Shown here: positions 1 through 10,197 of the stretch, in pieces
Numbering within the stretch: the stretch's first letter is position 1
How the letters are laid out: each line of letters opens with the position of its first letter
Assembly (NCBI GenBank): GCA_028671895.1
Contig: CM053794.1
Span: 42,920,501-42,984,500, forward strand
Direction of reading: 5' to 3'
DNA length: 64,000 nucleotides
Source of the DNA: Oenanthe sinensis
Lineage: Eukaryota > Streptophyta > Magnoliopsida > Apiales > Apiaceae
The notes under the pieces: model-generated
Seen by the model: only the letters and a program-made list of their open reading frames with translations
The model's database searches: none
Told to the model about the DNA's origin: nothing
Made by a program: the position numbers and the translations under genes

Positions 1-1365
1 TATATATGTTATACGAAACCTACTTGATCCCGCTAGTGTGTAGTTAATTTTCTTATTGGGCTGTGTAGCTCATTACTTATAAAATTTCAGGTGTTAGCGT
101 TGGCTTAACTTTGGACTCTTCATGGAGATGGACAAATAAATTGGAGTAATATTTAGTTACTAGATTTTTATCTGTGGAGTTGCGTCTCTATAAATTTGAA
201 AATACATTTGGTTTTGATTTTGATGATACATTTGGGATTTTGTTCTAGAAATTTATGAAATTTCAGTTTATTTTGGATATTTGACTGAGAATAATAGTCC
301 GAAAAGTCGGGCTATTACATTGGGCTGTTACACTGGGGAAAAAATAATAGAAATAGTATATAAATCAAAGACATGTTGCAATCTATTTGTTTATATGTCT
401 GTTTGCTATTGCTGTTACAGATAGTTATAACAGTTTTTTGTTGAAAACTGTCAGGAATGTGTTTGGTAAATTTCAAAAAATGCTGTCAGAAAAAATGCAC
501 AAAAGCTGTTATTACTCTGTTAGAGAAAACATGTCTCCCGTAGCTTTTGAAAAAAGCCGTTTTTCAGTTTTTACAGGAAGTGACAACAAATTTTATCATC
601 AAATCTCCCAAAAATATTATTTTTATATATTATATCTCAAAATATGCACGAATCAAAAAAAATTACCACACAGTTATCTGATTTTTCTACCAACATTTTT
701 TCTTACAACACTTTTTCTCACAGTACAACCGTTTTCAACACTAATCTCAAAAGGATCCTTAATTGTGATGGACTTGTGCCAGCTTGTTTGCATTTCTGTA
801 GTTATACATCCAATCTTCTCTAACAAATCATGGCTGCTCAAAATAATCTAAGGATTTAAGAAACTTAAAAAAATAACTATGATGTATAATTTTACGATCG
901 TGTAAAATAATTTTAATTTTTAAATTTATCTTCAATAGTTTCATTATTATACATCAATATGAGATTAATGCTACAATAATTATTAAAAAATGCATAACAA
1001 AACTTCTTTTTTATATATACTAATTTAGCTTATATGTTTTACAATCTAACAAATCTCGGAGACGAGATAAGTCTTACCACTTGAGTTATCTCATCGCACT
1101 ATAACAAAACTTATTAAGTGTATACATGTTTGAACTTTTATTATTTAGTTTTATACAAAATATAATATCTAACTAGTTACGTTTTTATTAAATTATGTTA
1201 CTACTGAATAAGTATAATTAATTAAAAAACTAAATTAATAATGTCATACATGTCATGTCATTCAAATAAAAATTGAACTGTATTCAGTTCAGCCACCTGA
1301 ATATACTTCCTGGCAGAGCTCCGCCATTCTAGCTATTTAAAAGAGTCACATTGACTGATGTGTAT
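1..1365. other. AT-rich intergenic stretch, no supported gene
   Basis: No gene is supported here. One 154-codon open frame (387-851, +) shows no recognisable domain and is biased to F, L, S and K as expected for AT-rich noncoding DNA. Its underlying DNA, with repeated CTGTTAcA-type words and a 'TGTTTGGTAAA' phrase, looks like old transposon sequence. Positions 290-345 contain a 'GGGCTATTACATTGGGCTGTTACA' type phrase that resembles retroelement debris, but I cannot classify it. Confidence 0.5.
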
Positions 1366-1375
1366 AAGCTTTTAT

Positions 1376-1450
1376 GGGTTAAATGATGTTTTGGTCATTC
1401 ATTTGACTACTAATTTTTAATTGGGTCACTCAATTGAAAAAGTTTTCAAT
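1376..1450 (+). repeat. MULE left terminal inverted repeat
   Basis: About 75 bp that match the reverse complement of 5013-5087. Shared blocks include TTAAATGATGTTTTGGT, ACTACTAATTTT, ATTGGGTCACT and GAAAAAGTTTTCA. Beyond 1450 the match continues only as patches, including a shared GGACGGA-type segment. Confidence 0.92.
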
Positions 1451-1680
1451 CAGGTCATTTATCAGTTAAAAAATTTCATCCGACCCATTAAACAAATTAA
1501 AAATTTCACGGCTGTTAAATCTTGTTGACCTTAGACGGAATCCGTCTATTTCTTGCCAAATAAGTTGACACGTCATATATCCTAACCCGTCCATCTTTTA
1601 ACCCACCCACCAATCAAAATACATTTTATCCTTAATTCTAGATACACTTCATAATTTAAATTCCTAAACCTAATCAAACA

Positions 1681-3898
1681 AGACCAACGGTGAAGAAATC
1701 AAACGAATACGATGTGGTTGAAGATAAGGAAGCTCGAAGAGATGAGTTTGTTGGAGGAAACGAGACCAACAGTGAAGATGAGACCGCCGAAGATGATGAA
1801 ACCGCCGGCAGAGAGGATGAGACCAGAGGTGAAGATGATGAACAAACATAGTAAGCACTTCTTATTCTTCTCTTTAATTTTAGATTTCCATAAATAAGTA
1901 ACTGTGACACCTTATTTTTTAGTTTCCATAAATGATATTTAGGGTTTATAATTTGTTTACATTTAACAGGAAGAAATTGTACACTGTTACAATTGTCTAT
2001 AGAAGTCATTTTGTGCATGTTCCTAAGTTGTCATACACAAGTATTTTAAGAAAGGTCTACAAAAATATAGATTTTGGGAACTTGACTATTAATGAATTAA
2101 AGACCTATTTTGATGTTGTTGGTGAGTTTGATTCATTGTATATATAAATGTTGAAGGGAAGATAAAGCTAATGAATGCTGAATCCAAGCCAAATTTGGTT
2201 GAAATGAGTGAGAATAATGAAATTTGGTTGTATGTCTATCATGTTAGTCCTGGTAATGCTGATTCTGATATAGAAATGGATGAGATGGATGGTTATGGTG
2301 GTAGTGATGATGAGTTTATAGAAATTAGGAAAGCTTGTAGGGAAGAAAAAAAGAAAATGAATGAACTAGAGAGATAAGCCAATTTAGATGAATTGTTTGA
2401 CTCTTTTGATAGTAATGACTCAGATAGGCCCTATTATCCTAGCAGTGAGGAGAGTGGTCCATAATTTTGCTATGTTAACCCCCTCTAATTAATGAGAAAA
2501 TGCAGTTTGTAGATGTGGTTTTTAATGTCAATACACCTGGCAAGGATATAAAATTTAAAGTGGTATGGTCTTTGGAAATAAAAATGAATTTAAGCAAGCT
2601 GTGAGATCTAGTTATATGGCTAATGGTAGACCCTACCAATATCAACAGCAACTCACCATCATGCCTTTAAATCTGCAATGAAAGAACTTGTTCATGCTTC
2701 TAAGGGTGCTTTTGAGAAGATGAGTGAACTTGAACCAGGTATATGGTCTAAGGCCTACTTCAAGACATACTATTTGACTGATTCCACTGAAAATAATATT
2801 AGTGAGTGTTTTAATTCTTGGATTTTAAAAGCTAGATACATGCCTCTTATTGATATGCTGATAGAAATACATGATAATGACAAGAGTGCATCAACAGATG
2901 GATAAAATGACTAGACTTGGTTGTGCTATTGTTCCTAAAGCAAAACAAATATTAGATGAAGCTGTAAAGGAGTCTTATGGATTGAAAGTTTTTTGGGATG
3001 GGAGAGAATCTTATGTGATTAAGGGTAAGGGTAGTTCACGTTCTGTTAATCTTCAAAACAGGACATGTTCTTGTAGAGTGTGGGATTTGACAGGGATACT
3101 CTGCTGTCATGAAGTGACTACAATTCAAGAGGCTAGAAAAAACCCTATTGGTTTTGTTGCAAAATGTTACTCAAAGGAAACATATCTACAAACTTACTCT
3201 TATTGCTTAGATGTGAAGAGTTCTGGGAAGATGTTGAGGGTGATGAGATATTACCACATTTACTTGTGAAAAAATTAAAATGCAGACCAAAAAAGATGAG
3301 AAGAAGGGAAGGTTGGGAAGGGGTTGTTTCTAGTGAAAAGAAAACTAGACTTGGCTACACAGGTAGAAAGATGCATTGTGGTTTATGTAGGAAAGAAGGC
3401 CACAAGAGAGACAAGTGTCCAGATAAAGATAAATATCCAGAGACAACAAAGAGGAAGAGGAGAAAGAAGAATGCAATAAATGATAAAGAAACTGCAGGTC
3501 CTGAAGATGAAATACAAGATGAATTAGACAGACAAATAAGAGAACAAGAAACAAATGAACAAGATATGATGGATGAAGTGTTTAGAGAGATGGAAGAACA
3601 AACTGTTAGTCTAGATGAAGTTGATGCCTCAATCTAAAAAGAACATGAGCATCAAACTAGAAGTGGGATGAAATTTGTAAGTTACAAATGTTTCATTTAT
3701 TTTATATAATTTACTTGGTAACAATGTCTAATTTTCCTAATCTTCTACAGATGCCAAATCCAAGTCTAAGGAAGTATACATGAACTAGGACTGGAAGCAC
3801 TCCACCAGTGACAACACCCCCAACAAGCTCAATGGTACCATTGAAAAAGCAAACAGCAAGAAAATGTGTGAGGGGATTAGCACCCCCACGGAGAAAGT
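1681..3898 (+). pseudogene. MULE transposase pseudogene, catalytic core deleted
   Basis: Remains of a MuDR-type transposase read in several frames. 1681-1851 encodes an acidic stretch (rich in NETNSEDETAEDDE-like residues). 1932-2377 matches the N-terminal plant MULE domain (KNIDFGNLTINELKTYFDVV, then an acidic GGSDDEFIEIRKA tract). 2560-2640 gives the start of the DNA-binding region (GNKNEFKQAVRSSYM). The text then jumps at about 2640-2665 to the segment after the catalytic domain (KSAMKELVHASKGAFEKM, WSKAYF, ECFNSWILKAR). A SWIM zinc finger follows (CSCRVWDLTGILCCHEV, about 3066-3113), then a CCHC zinc knuckle (CGLCRKEGHKRDKC, about 3377-3418) and a short basic tail ending APPRRK at 3898 after a probable intron (about 3660-3750). 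The DDE catalytic block, normally some 200 residues, is absent. Further frameshifts lie near 2870 and 3205, and stops near 2375 and 2463. Confidence 0.85.
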
Positions 3899-4374
3899 AG
3901 CTCCATTATTTTAGATAGGATCATGACTTTTGGGACTTTATGTCCAGTATTTTATTTTCAACTGTAGACTCTATGTTATTGTCATTTTGTCATTAGATTC
4001 CTTTTGAGACAGTGTTCTATGCTTGGTTTGACAATTTGTAGACTAGTTTTATGGTCTTAGTATTTAACATTAGTTGTGTTTTCTTATTTTAAGTGTTACG
4101 CTCTTCCCAATTTTCCATTCTTAAGTTAACAAAATTGAGAACATTACATTCATAATACATTACAAATTTGCAACTATTACAAGCATCACTAATAAAACTT
4201 ATCCTCAATCACCATAACATTGCAACTTAAAGAACATAAAAACAACAATATTTCAAGCACCATTTAACCCTCAAGCACCATTACATTATATTTGGTACTT
4301 GAAGAACAAATAAACAAACCAAGCTAAAACAACAATGCACAACAACTTCTTTCTTCTTAACTGATCTTTCTCCT

Positions 4375-4770
4375 TCACCATTGATGCTGCTTCATCCATT
4401 TTTTCCGATATTTCATACATTCTTCATTAAGTACTAGCATCTTCCTTTCTACAAAGCTCAACTTGGCCATAACTTTCTACATTTCACCATCCCTCATCCT
4501 CATTTTGACCTTCAATTCTTGTATAACCTCTCTAGCTCTATCAGTGTAGGGGGTCAGCCATTAAAAAAATTACATTTTTTCTGAGGATCCTTATAGTTGC
4601 TGCAACCAAAAAACCTTCTACCGGAGTCTGAAGTACATGGTTTCTTGAAGGGGTGCTACAATATCACACTTGCATCTTATGTTACCAAATCCATATTCGA
4701 AACTAGAGTAGCAATTGTTACTATTTTTTACTGATGGGTTTGAAGCAGTGGAGCTCCTTGAAGTTGACAT
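4375..4770 (-). pseudogene. GRF zinc-finger / coiled-coil protein, broken copy inside the MULE
   Basis: On the minus strand a short protein starts MSTSRSSTAS at 4770 and reads into RCKCDIVAPL, the first half of a GRF zinc finger. After a frameshift near 4625 comes the second half, GRRFFGCSNYKDPQKKCNFF. A further one-base shift near 4562 restores a frame that gives a charged helical tail (REVIQELKVK, VMAKLSFVERK, EECMKYRKKWMKQHQW) and stops at 4375, with one internal stop near 4475. Finger followed by coiled coil is the layout of a common small plant family of unknown role. The gene lies tail to tail with the transposase within the same terminal repeats, so it was probably cargo or an accessory gene of the element. 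It is dead in this copy. Confidence 0.72.
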
Positions 4771-5012
4771 GGAAGAATGAAGAAAGAAGAAGGAAGAAGG
4801 AAAGAAAGAAAAAAGAAAAGAAGAATCCCTAATTAAAGAAGAATGAAGAAGAGAGATATCATTTAAATGGAGAAGAATGGGTTGTGGGTTATGGATTGTG
4901 ACATGGACATGCCACATTGATTAAAAATCAGTCATGTCAGCAAGCTTAATCAACTTTCCGTCCAATATTTAACGTTAGTAACGGCTAGTGACTTGATTGA
5001 AAGTTTTAAGCA

Positions 5013-5087
5013 ACTGAAAACTTTTTCAGTTAAGTGACCCAATCGAAAATTAGTAGTTATATGAGTAACCAAAACATCATTTAACCC
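5013..5087 (-). repeat. MULE right terminal inverted repeat
   Basis: Partner of 1376-1450 in inverted orientation. It is followed at once by AAGTTTTTAT, the right copy of the 10-bp target duplication. Confidence 0.92.
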
Positions 5088-5097
5088 AAGTTTTTAT

Positions 5098-6325
5098 CAA
5101 GTCCCAAAATTAGTTTGTACATATTTATAATTCGATTCTTTTAAGATTAAGAAAAATACTCCATAAATAAATTTAATCCCCCATCTCTGTCGTTTGAGTT
5201 GGCACTTGGAGCTTTAGATTAATGTAGTTTAAGAGTCGGGTTCAAATGTATGTATATTGCAACATGTAGTAAACACGGTAATAAGCGGAACGTGTAGGAA
5301 AAACATTTATATACATAGCATCAATCCAAACAGTCCTCCCATACTTTCAACTTTCCAAGTCACTAATCAATATAAGGCTATAAGCGTTTCATGGTAGGGG
5401 ACAGTGATAGTTACAAGGTGATGAAAAATAGCCTCCAACAGCAATGGCTGAGTGAATCAAAATATACTCACATTAAACATTCAGGTCATAAACAATTCTC
5501 CTGAGAGAAGAGGTTGGAAAAGATATCAGGCAACAAAAGTGCATACATCTGCATTGTTAATCAAAACAGGGTAACCGACAATGTGTTCTTCAAACAAGTA
5601 ATCAGGTGACTAAAAACCAGAAGAACTTGAAAAATTGCAGTTGAACCAGGGAACAGACGAAGAAAAATCGGTAGACAGCTTATATTTAAAAAATATGAAA
5701 CAAGCTACTCCACTGTACACGCAACTCACAGTGACAGCCCATACAGGCACTTTGTTGTCCTTCACTGGATATTTAAGATCCGGCATAATATCTTCCCAAC
5801 AAAGCGATAGTTTAGATAAGTGATATTCAAGATGATCTTGATGACCACAAATAGTAGAAAGATAAGCCGGTCATGATTATGATTACTTGCAACTGTGCTT
5901 CCATGAGACCTGATAGATGCATTCCAAGCTTAACCTCCCTGGTCCTGCCTGTTTAAGAAAAAGGTAAAAGTAGATCAGTGAAATTCATATTTAACTACCA
6001 CAAAGGTTATACCAACTGAAGGGTTCATTCCACAAAGAGCATTTCCCTTGCATGTGATCCAACTAGACTTAAAGTTTCACTAAAGACGCAATTTTTTTAA
6101 TAAAAAAAATTGCTAAGTTCACTACACTATTTTGCAATAAAATTGTTTTATGTTTAAACTCGGGGAAAATTCAATATTTGATAAGTTTTATCTGATAATA
6201 ATGTCTAGTTAAGATGATTAACATAAATTACAAATAAAAAGAGATAATTACCCGATAGTAAAATCAATAATACCAGCAACATTATAATTAAAGGGTTTCA
6301 CCTCACAGTTTCAAGTGCTAAAGTA
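5098..6325. other. Intergenic, probable 3' flank of the PPR gene
   Basis: No coding signal stands out. A 62-codon frame at 5635-5823 (+) has no recognisable features. The sequence is less AT-rich than the deep intergenic DNA and lies downstream of the minus-strand PPR stop codon, so part of it is likely transcribed 3' untranslated sequence. Confidence 0.4.
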
Positions 6326-8295
6326 TCAATCTTTCCTTTTGAAGTACTTCGGACTAACAAGCTCGGGAAGGTGTGCATTCATCTCTTCAGCAAGGGTAAT
6401 TGACAATTCTAACTTCCCCATTTTCTTCAAATAGTTGACAAGTGAACGATATATGTATATAGACGGACGGACTTGCTTAAGCTTCATCTCATCAAAGAGC
6501 TTTAGGGATTGCTCAATCTTTCCTGACCGACCAAAGCCCTCAATCATAGCAGTGTAAGTTCGCAAATCAGCTTGGATTCCTCTTTCACTCATCTCTTTCA
6601 TGAACTCTAAGCACAAGTCTAATCTCCCAACTTTCTGTAGATTGTTCAATAATGTGTTAAAAGTAATAATATCTGGGACAATGTTTGCCTCTTTCATGAG
6701 GCCAAACTCTTGAAGCATTTCATCTATTCTACTGGTTCGGCCCAAAATCCCTAATACAGTATTATAAGTAACAAGATCTGGTTTACTTTTAAGTGTCTTG
6801 GTATAATTAAATACTACCAACGCCTTATCAACCTGTCCACATGCAGCAAAGGCAAGGATGATCCTGTTTACAACTGTAGCTCTCCTGGGAAAGGTCAGGT
6901 CTGACAATTCTCGAACAAATCTAAGTAGTAATTCAGAATCAGTCATCTTAATAAAACCCTTGGCAAGGTTAAGAAAAGAAGTTGAATTCATTGATTTTCC
7001 GGAGAACAGTGCATCCTTAAAAACTTGTAGCAGGAGATCAACATCATTTTCTTCACCTGCGGCTTCCAAAAGAAGATCGTACGCATGAGGACTAAGGAAT
7101 ATGTGATAATTTTGCAGGGACTGTTGTAACCTGGAAGCGTATGAAAGTTTTTTGGCCTTGCAAAGTTTCTCTATGTGAAATGTACATATCTTTTCACAAG
7201 AGTTTGGTATAATATCTATAGCAGAAAGAATTTGGCTCAAAACCTCGTCTACATCTTCCTTTTCCGCAGAAGATGCTTGTGTTGACGATGATGCTACCTG
7301 ATAACTGATTGTGGGAGAGCTCAGAATTAAGAAGATTGGAGATATCCAGGAAAACTTAACTGAGCTGGACGTAATAGAGTTCTGTATTAGAAATACAACA
7401 ATTAATTACATAAGCTTAGAAAGCTATGTACGATATACTAGAGTTGGAAAATAAGAGTCATGCCTCAAAAGAAACTAGGCCCAAATCAGAAAGGATGAAA
7501 ATTGATTCAAGAACATACAATCTAGACATCAAGGAGTGTCACTAATATATAATTTCACTAGATAATCTACAACGGATTTTGCAAACTTTCATGGCTATAT
7601 ACAAATCACAGCCTCATTCAGCCCCCTATACTGAAATCCCAATATTAAAACACAAAATATCCCAAATTTCACGACTGATTAATTAGCTTTCAGTACACAA
7701 CCTTCTATCATTATGTGTGTGTGTGTGTGTGTTTCGTATATGACCTAATAGCCTTCACTCAAAGATCTTTAGACTAGATTTAAATTATTGTTATTCCGAT
7801 TAATCTAGTCTTCAACACCGTAGGCTCATAGCAAGTGGCAGGCTTTGTTTCCAATATTGGGAACCGGGACTATCTAAAATCAAGTGAGTACCACCTAAGC
7901 ATTCTTGTTCAATTTAATCCAAGAATGATGCAAATAATAAGCTTATAATAATACAAGAATAACACAAATATGCTTTAAAACATTTTATTCTCACACACAC
8001 ATTGTATTAGTCCAAGAACAAGGCAAATTATCGCAATACTACATACAAGTGAGTGAGTATAAAGCATCAGAATAGGGTCGTAAAATATTTACAGCATGGG
8101 TCGATTGACATATACATATTGAAATTGATAACTTTCTTGCCGAAAGAAGTGTCTTTTAATTGCACTCTGATTCAAGAAACAACAAGTTGATAAAAAGGGC
8201 ACCTTTGAAATTCCTTGTGGAACATTTTTTACAAGATATGAAGCAGCTATCATTATTGTGGGGGCTAATTCACCTTTTGGGGGTTTAGGGTTCAT
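6326..8295 (-). CDS. P-class pentatricopeptide repeat (PPR) protein, organelle RNA factor
   Basis: The main exon is open from 7381 down to the stop at 6326 (351 codons). It carries tandem 35-residue PPR motifs, for example KPDLVTYNTVLGILGRTSRI, VPDIITFNTLLNNLQKVGRL, QADLRTYTAMIEGFGRSGKI and RPSIYIYRSLVNYLKKMGKL, with more degenerate repeats before them. There is no E, E+ or DYW tail, so it is P-class; these bind and stabilise or process organellar RNA. The main exon starts after a good acceptor (TTTCTAATACAG, 7382) and has no usable early ATG, so an upstream exon is needed. The best candidate is 8295-8116, which starts at an ATG, encodes a basic, aliphatic leader suited to organelle import, and ends in frame at a GTATATG donor. 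This gives 411 residues. The main exon is firm; the first exon is inferred. Confidence 0.82.
7717..7731. repeat. (TG)n microsatellite in the PPR intron
   Basis: A short GTGTGTGTGTGTGTG run inside the proposed intron 8115-7382. Confidence 0.8.
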
Positions 8296-9737
8296 GGAAC
8301 CTCATAAACTTTATTACTCGGGTCGGGTCAAATGGGAAAGGACAGGAGACTCGGCTATGTCCACTTTTACCAGTGAACAGTTTTTTTCTTTTTTCTTTTT
8401 TTTTTTCTTTTTTATTTATGTAAAAAAAACAATTCACCTGGCAAGAGTATTGTAGCAAATTATATCCTATATATAATAAGAGTATATTTAAATTTAATAT
8501 TAATAATTCTTAGTATACTAATATAAATTTAAAGATGGTAAAATAATATTATTTAAAATAATATACATCAATATTACCTTAATTCGAAGTTATGTTCCTT
8601 AATTAAATTTTGAAAATTTTCGAAGATGTTGCATTTTCTTATGTGATTTCTGTTTTTTTAATTTTTAATTTATAAGGATAGCGGTAATTAATTGATAGAG
8701 TATCATTCAATTTATAATAGGTATTTATATTATTATTCATATTCAGATATTATTAATATAAATTTATAATGGGTATTTATCAAAAATATTGTTTTTAATA
8801 ATTTTTTTGAGATTTTAATATCTTCTATTTTTTTTTCAAAAATACTATCTGAAACTAAAACTAACCAAATGCAACTTTTTTATATACAATTTGTAACCAA
8901 ATACAACTATTTTTTAAAAAAAAATAAAGTTTTTCGTGTGCATTTGAGGTTGATTTAGTTGTATCATGTTGCACCGGTTGCAAAATCGTATTTTTGTAAA
9001 AAAAAAATTGAAATCATATTTTTATAAAATAAAAAATAAAAAAACGTATTTTTACAAAAAAAAATTATTATTTTTCAAAAAAGCGCTTTAATAATTTGTG
9101 CGATTCATGAATTTATTTTAAATATTTTATAATTTTCTTATTTATGTTTAATAATTTTTCATATATTTTTTACTCTCTCCGTCCCCTTTTATTTATATAT
9201 TTTTATATATAATTTGTGCGATTCATAAATGAAATATTATTTTTATATTTTTTTGAGTTTATAATTTAATGGGAAAATCAATTAAGATATTTTTAAATTA
9301 GATGCTTTTTTTAATTTAAGTCTTAAACTATATTTTTTAATAATTGTATCCTTCAACTATATAATTTTTTTAGGTTTAAGTCCTTAAATATATTTTTCTA
9401 TAATTTTATCCTTAAACAATATAAATTTTTTAATCTATATTGTTTATAACTTAAATTTTTCTCATAATCTATAAATTTTTAAATCTATACTGTGGTCTGT
9501 TTTCTCATATTGGATGTTTTTAAATCGCATGGTAAACATTTTATTTATTGGATGAGTGTTATATATCTGTTGGTGACTTGGTGTTGGCGTCAAGGTGTGG
9601 TGTTTTAACAGTTTAAGTTGGAAACTACTGTACTGTGTTCAAACTCTGAACTTTGCATAAACTCCGAGCTTCCAATTCCAAAATTTTATCCTTGTATTTT
9701 CTTCTTTCCTGGAGAATAGGGGAGAGTAAAATTTTTT
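8296..9737. other. AT-rich intergenic DNA upstream of the PPR gene
   Basis: No gene is seen. It holds a T-rich tract near 8385-8415, a dispersed repeat (8480-8653) that recurs inverted at 20577-20750, and a lone CTCTCCGTCCCC phrase near 9175 that resembles a Stowaway end without a partner. The PPR gene's promoter should lie at its left end. Confidence 0.5.
8480..8653 (+). repeat. Dispersed repeat, copy 1 of an inverted pair
   Basis: Matches the reverse complement of 20577-20750 over most of its length. Shared phrases include TTAATATTAATAATTCT, AATATAAATTTAAAGATGGTAAA, ATAATATACATCAATATT and GAAGATGTTG. It is probably an old, unclassified MITE-like element. Confidence 0.75.
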
Positions 9738-10017
9738 GAACAAATCTCAGAAGTAATACAGAATCAGTCATCTTAACAAAACCCTTGGCGACACTAATAA
9801 GAAAAGAAGCTGAATTAATTGATTTGCCGGAAAACAGTGCATCCTTAAAAACTTTTAGCAGAAAATCAACATCAATTTCTTCACCTGCAATATGTGATTA
9901 TTGTGCAGAGACTGTTGTAACCTGGAAGCATATGAAAGTTTTTGGCCTTGCAGAGTTTCTCTATGTGAAATGTACAGGTTTTTTCAGAAGAGTTTAGTGT
10001 AATCTCTATAGCAGAAA
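9738..10017 (-). pseudogene. Truncated duplicate of the PPR gene
   Basis: This segment is a diverged copy of about 6908-7230 of the PPR gene, in the same orientation. Long stretches agree, such as CAGAATCAGTCATCTTAA, AACAGTGCATCCTTAAAAAC and TTTCTCTATGTGAAATGTACA. It has lost about 40 bp (the equivalent of roughly 7060-7098) and carries small indels that break the frame. It covers only the N-terminal repeat region, and both ends stop abruptly. It was probably produced by a local duplication of the neighbouring gene, and is too short and shifted to make a PPR protein. Confidence 0.88.
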
Positions 10018-10197
10018 CCAAAGTTCATTCCATTATGAGAATTAAGATAGTGTGAAACACATTACACTGCTTATTTATTTATGGCAAAAACACAGAAAAT
10101 AAACCTCGACAAATGTGCAAAGCAAAGAATGCTTATCGCATTTTTAAAAAAAAAATTAAACCTCACTTGTAAGTTGTAACTTGTAACAACCTAAAAA

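Larger units (their letters stand above)
1376..5087. mobile_element. Mutator-like element (MULE), internally deleted, with TIRs and TSD
   Basis: A complete but dead Mutator-superfamily DNA transposon of 3,712 bp. It begins GGGTTAAATGATGTTTTGGT at 1376, and the same sequence in reverse complement ends at 5087. The inverted repeats match for about 75 bp with scattered mismatches. Directly outside lie AAGCTTTTAT (1366-1375) and AAGTTTTTAT (5088-5097), a 10-bp target-site duplication with one mismatch; 9-11 bp is the known MULE range. Inside are a rightward transposase pseudogene (about 1681-3898) and a leftward GRF zinc-finger pseudogene (4375-4770), tail to tail. Both have frameshifts or stops, and the transposase catalytic domain is missing, so the element cannot mobilise itself. 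Confidence 0.93.

Noticed and set aside
387..851. 154-codon open frame near the left edge
   Set aside because: No domain, a composition typical of translated AT-rich DNA, and repeat-like DNA words underneath. No splice or promoter context supports it.
3345..3554. Open frame antisense to the MULE zinc knuckle
   Set aside because: Shadow of the transposase frame on the other strand; Leu/Ser-rich and without recognisable features.
6858..7088. Plus-strand frame inside the PPR gene
   Set aside because: Antisense shadow of clear PPR repeats.
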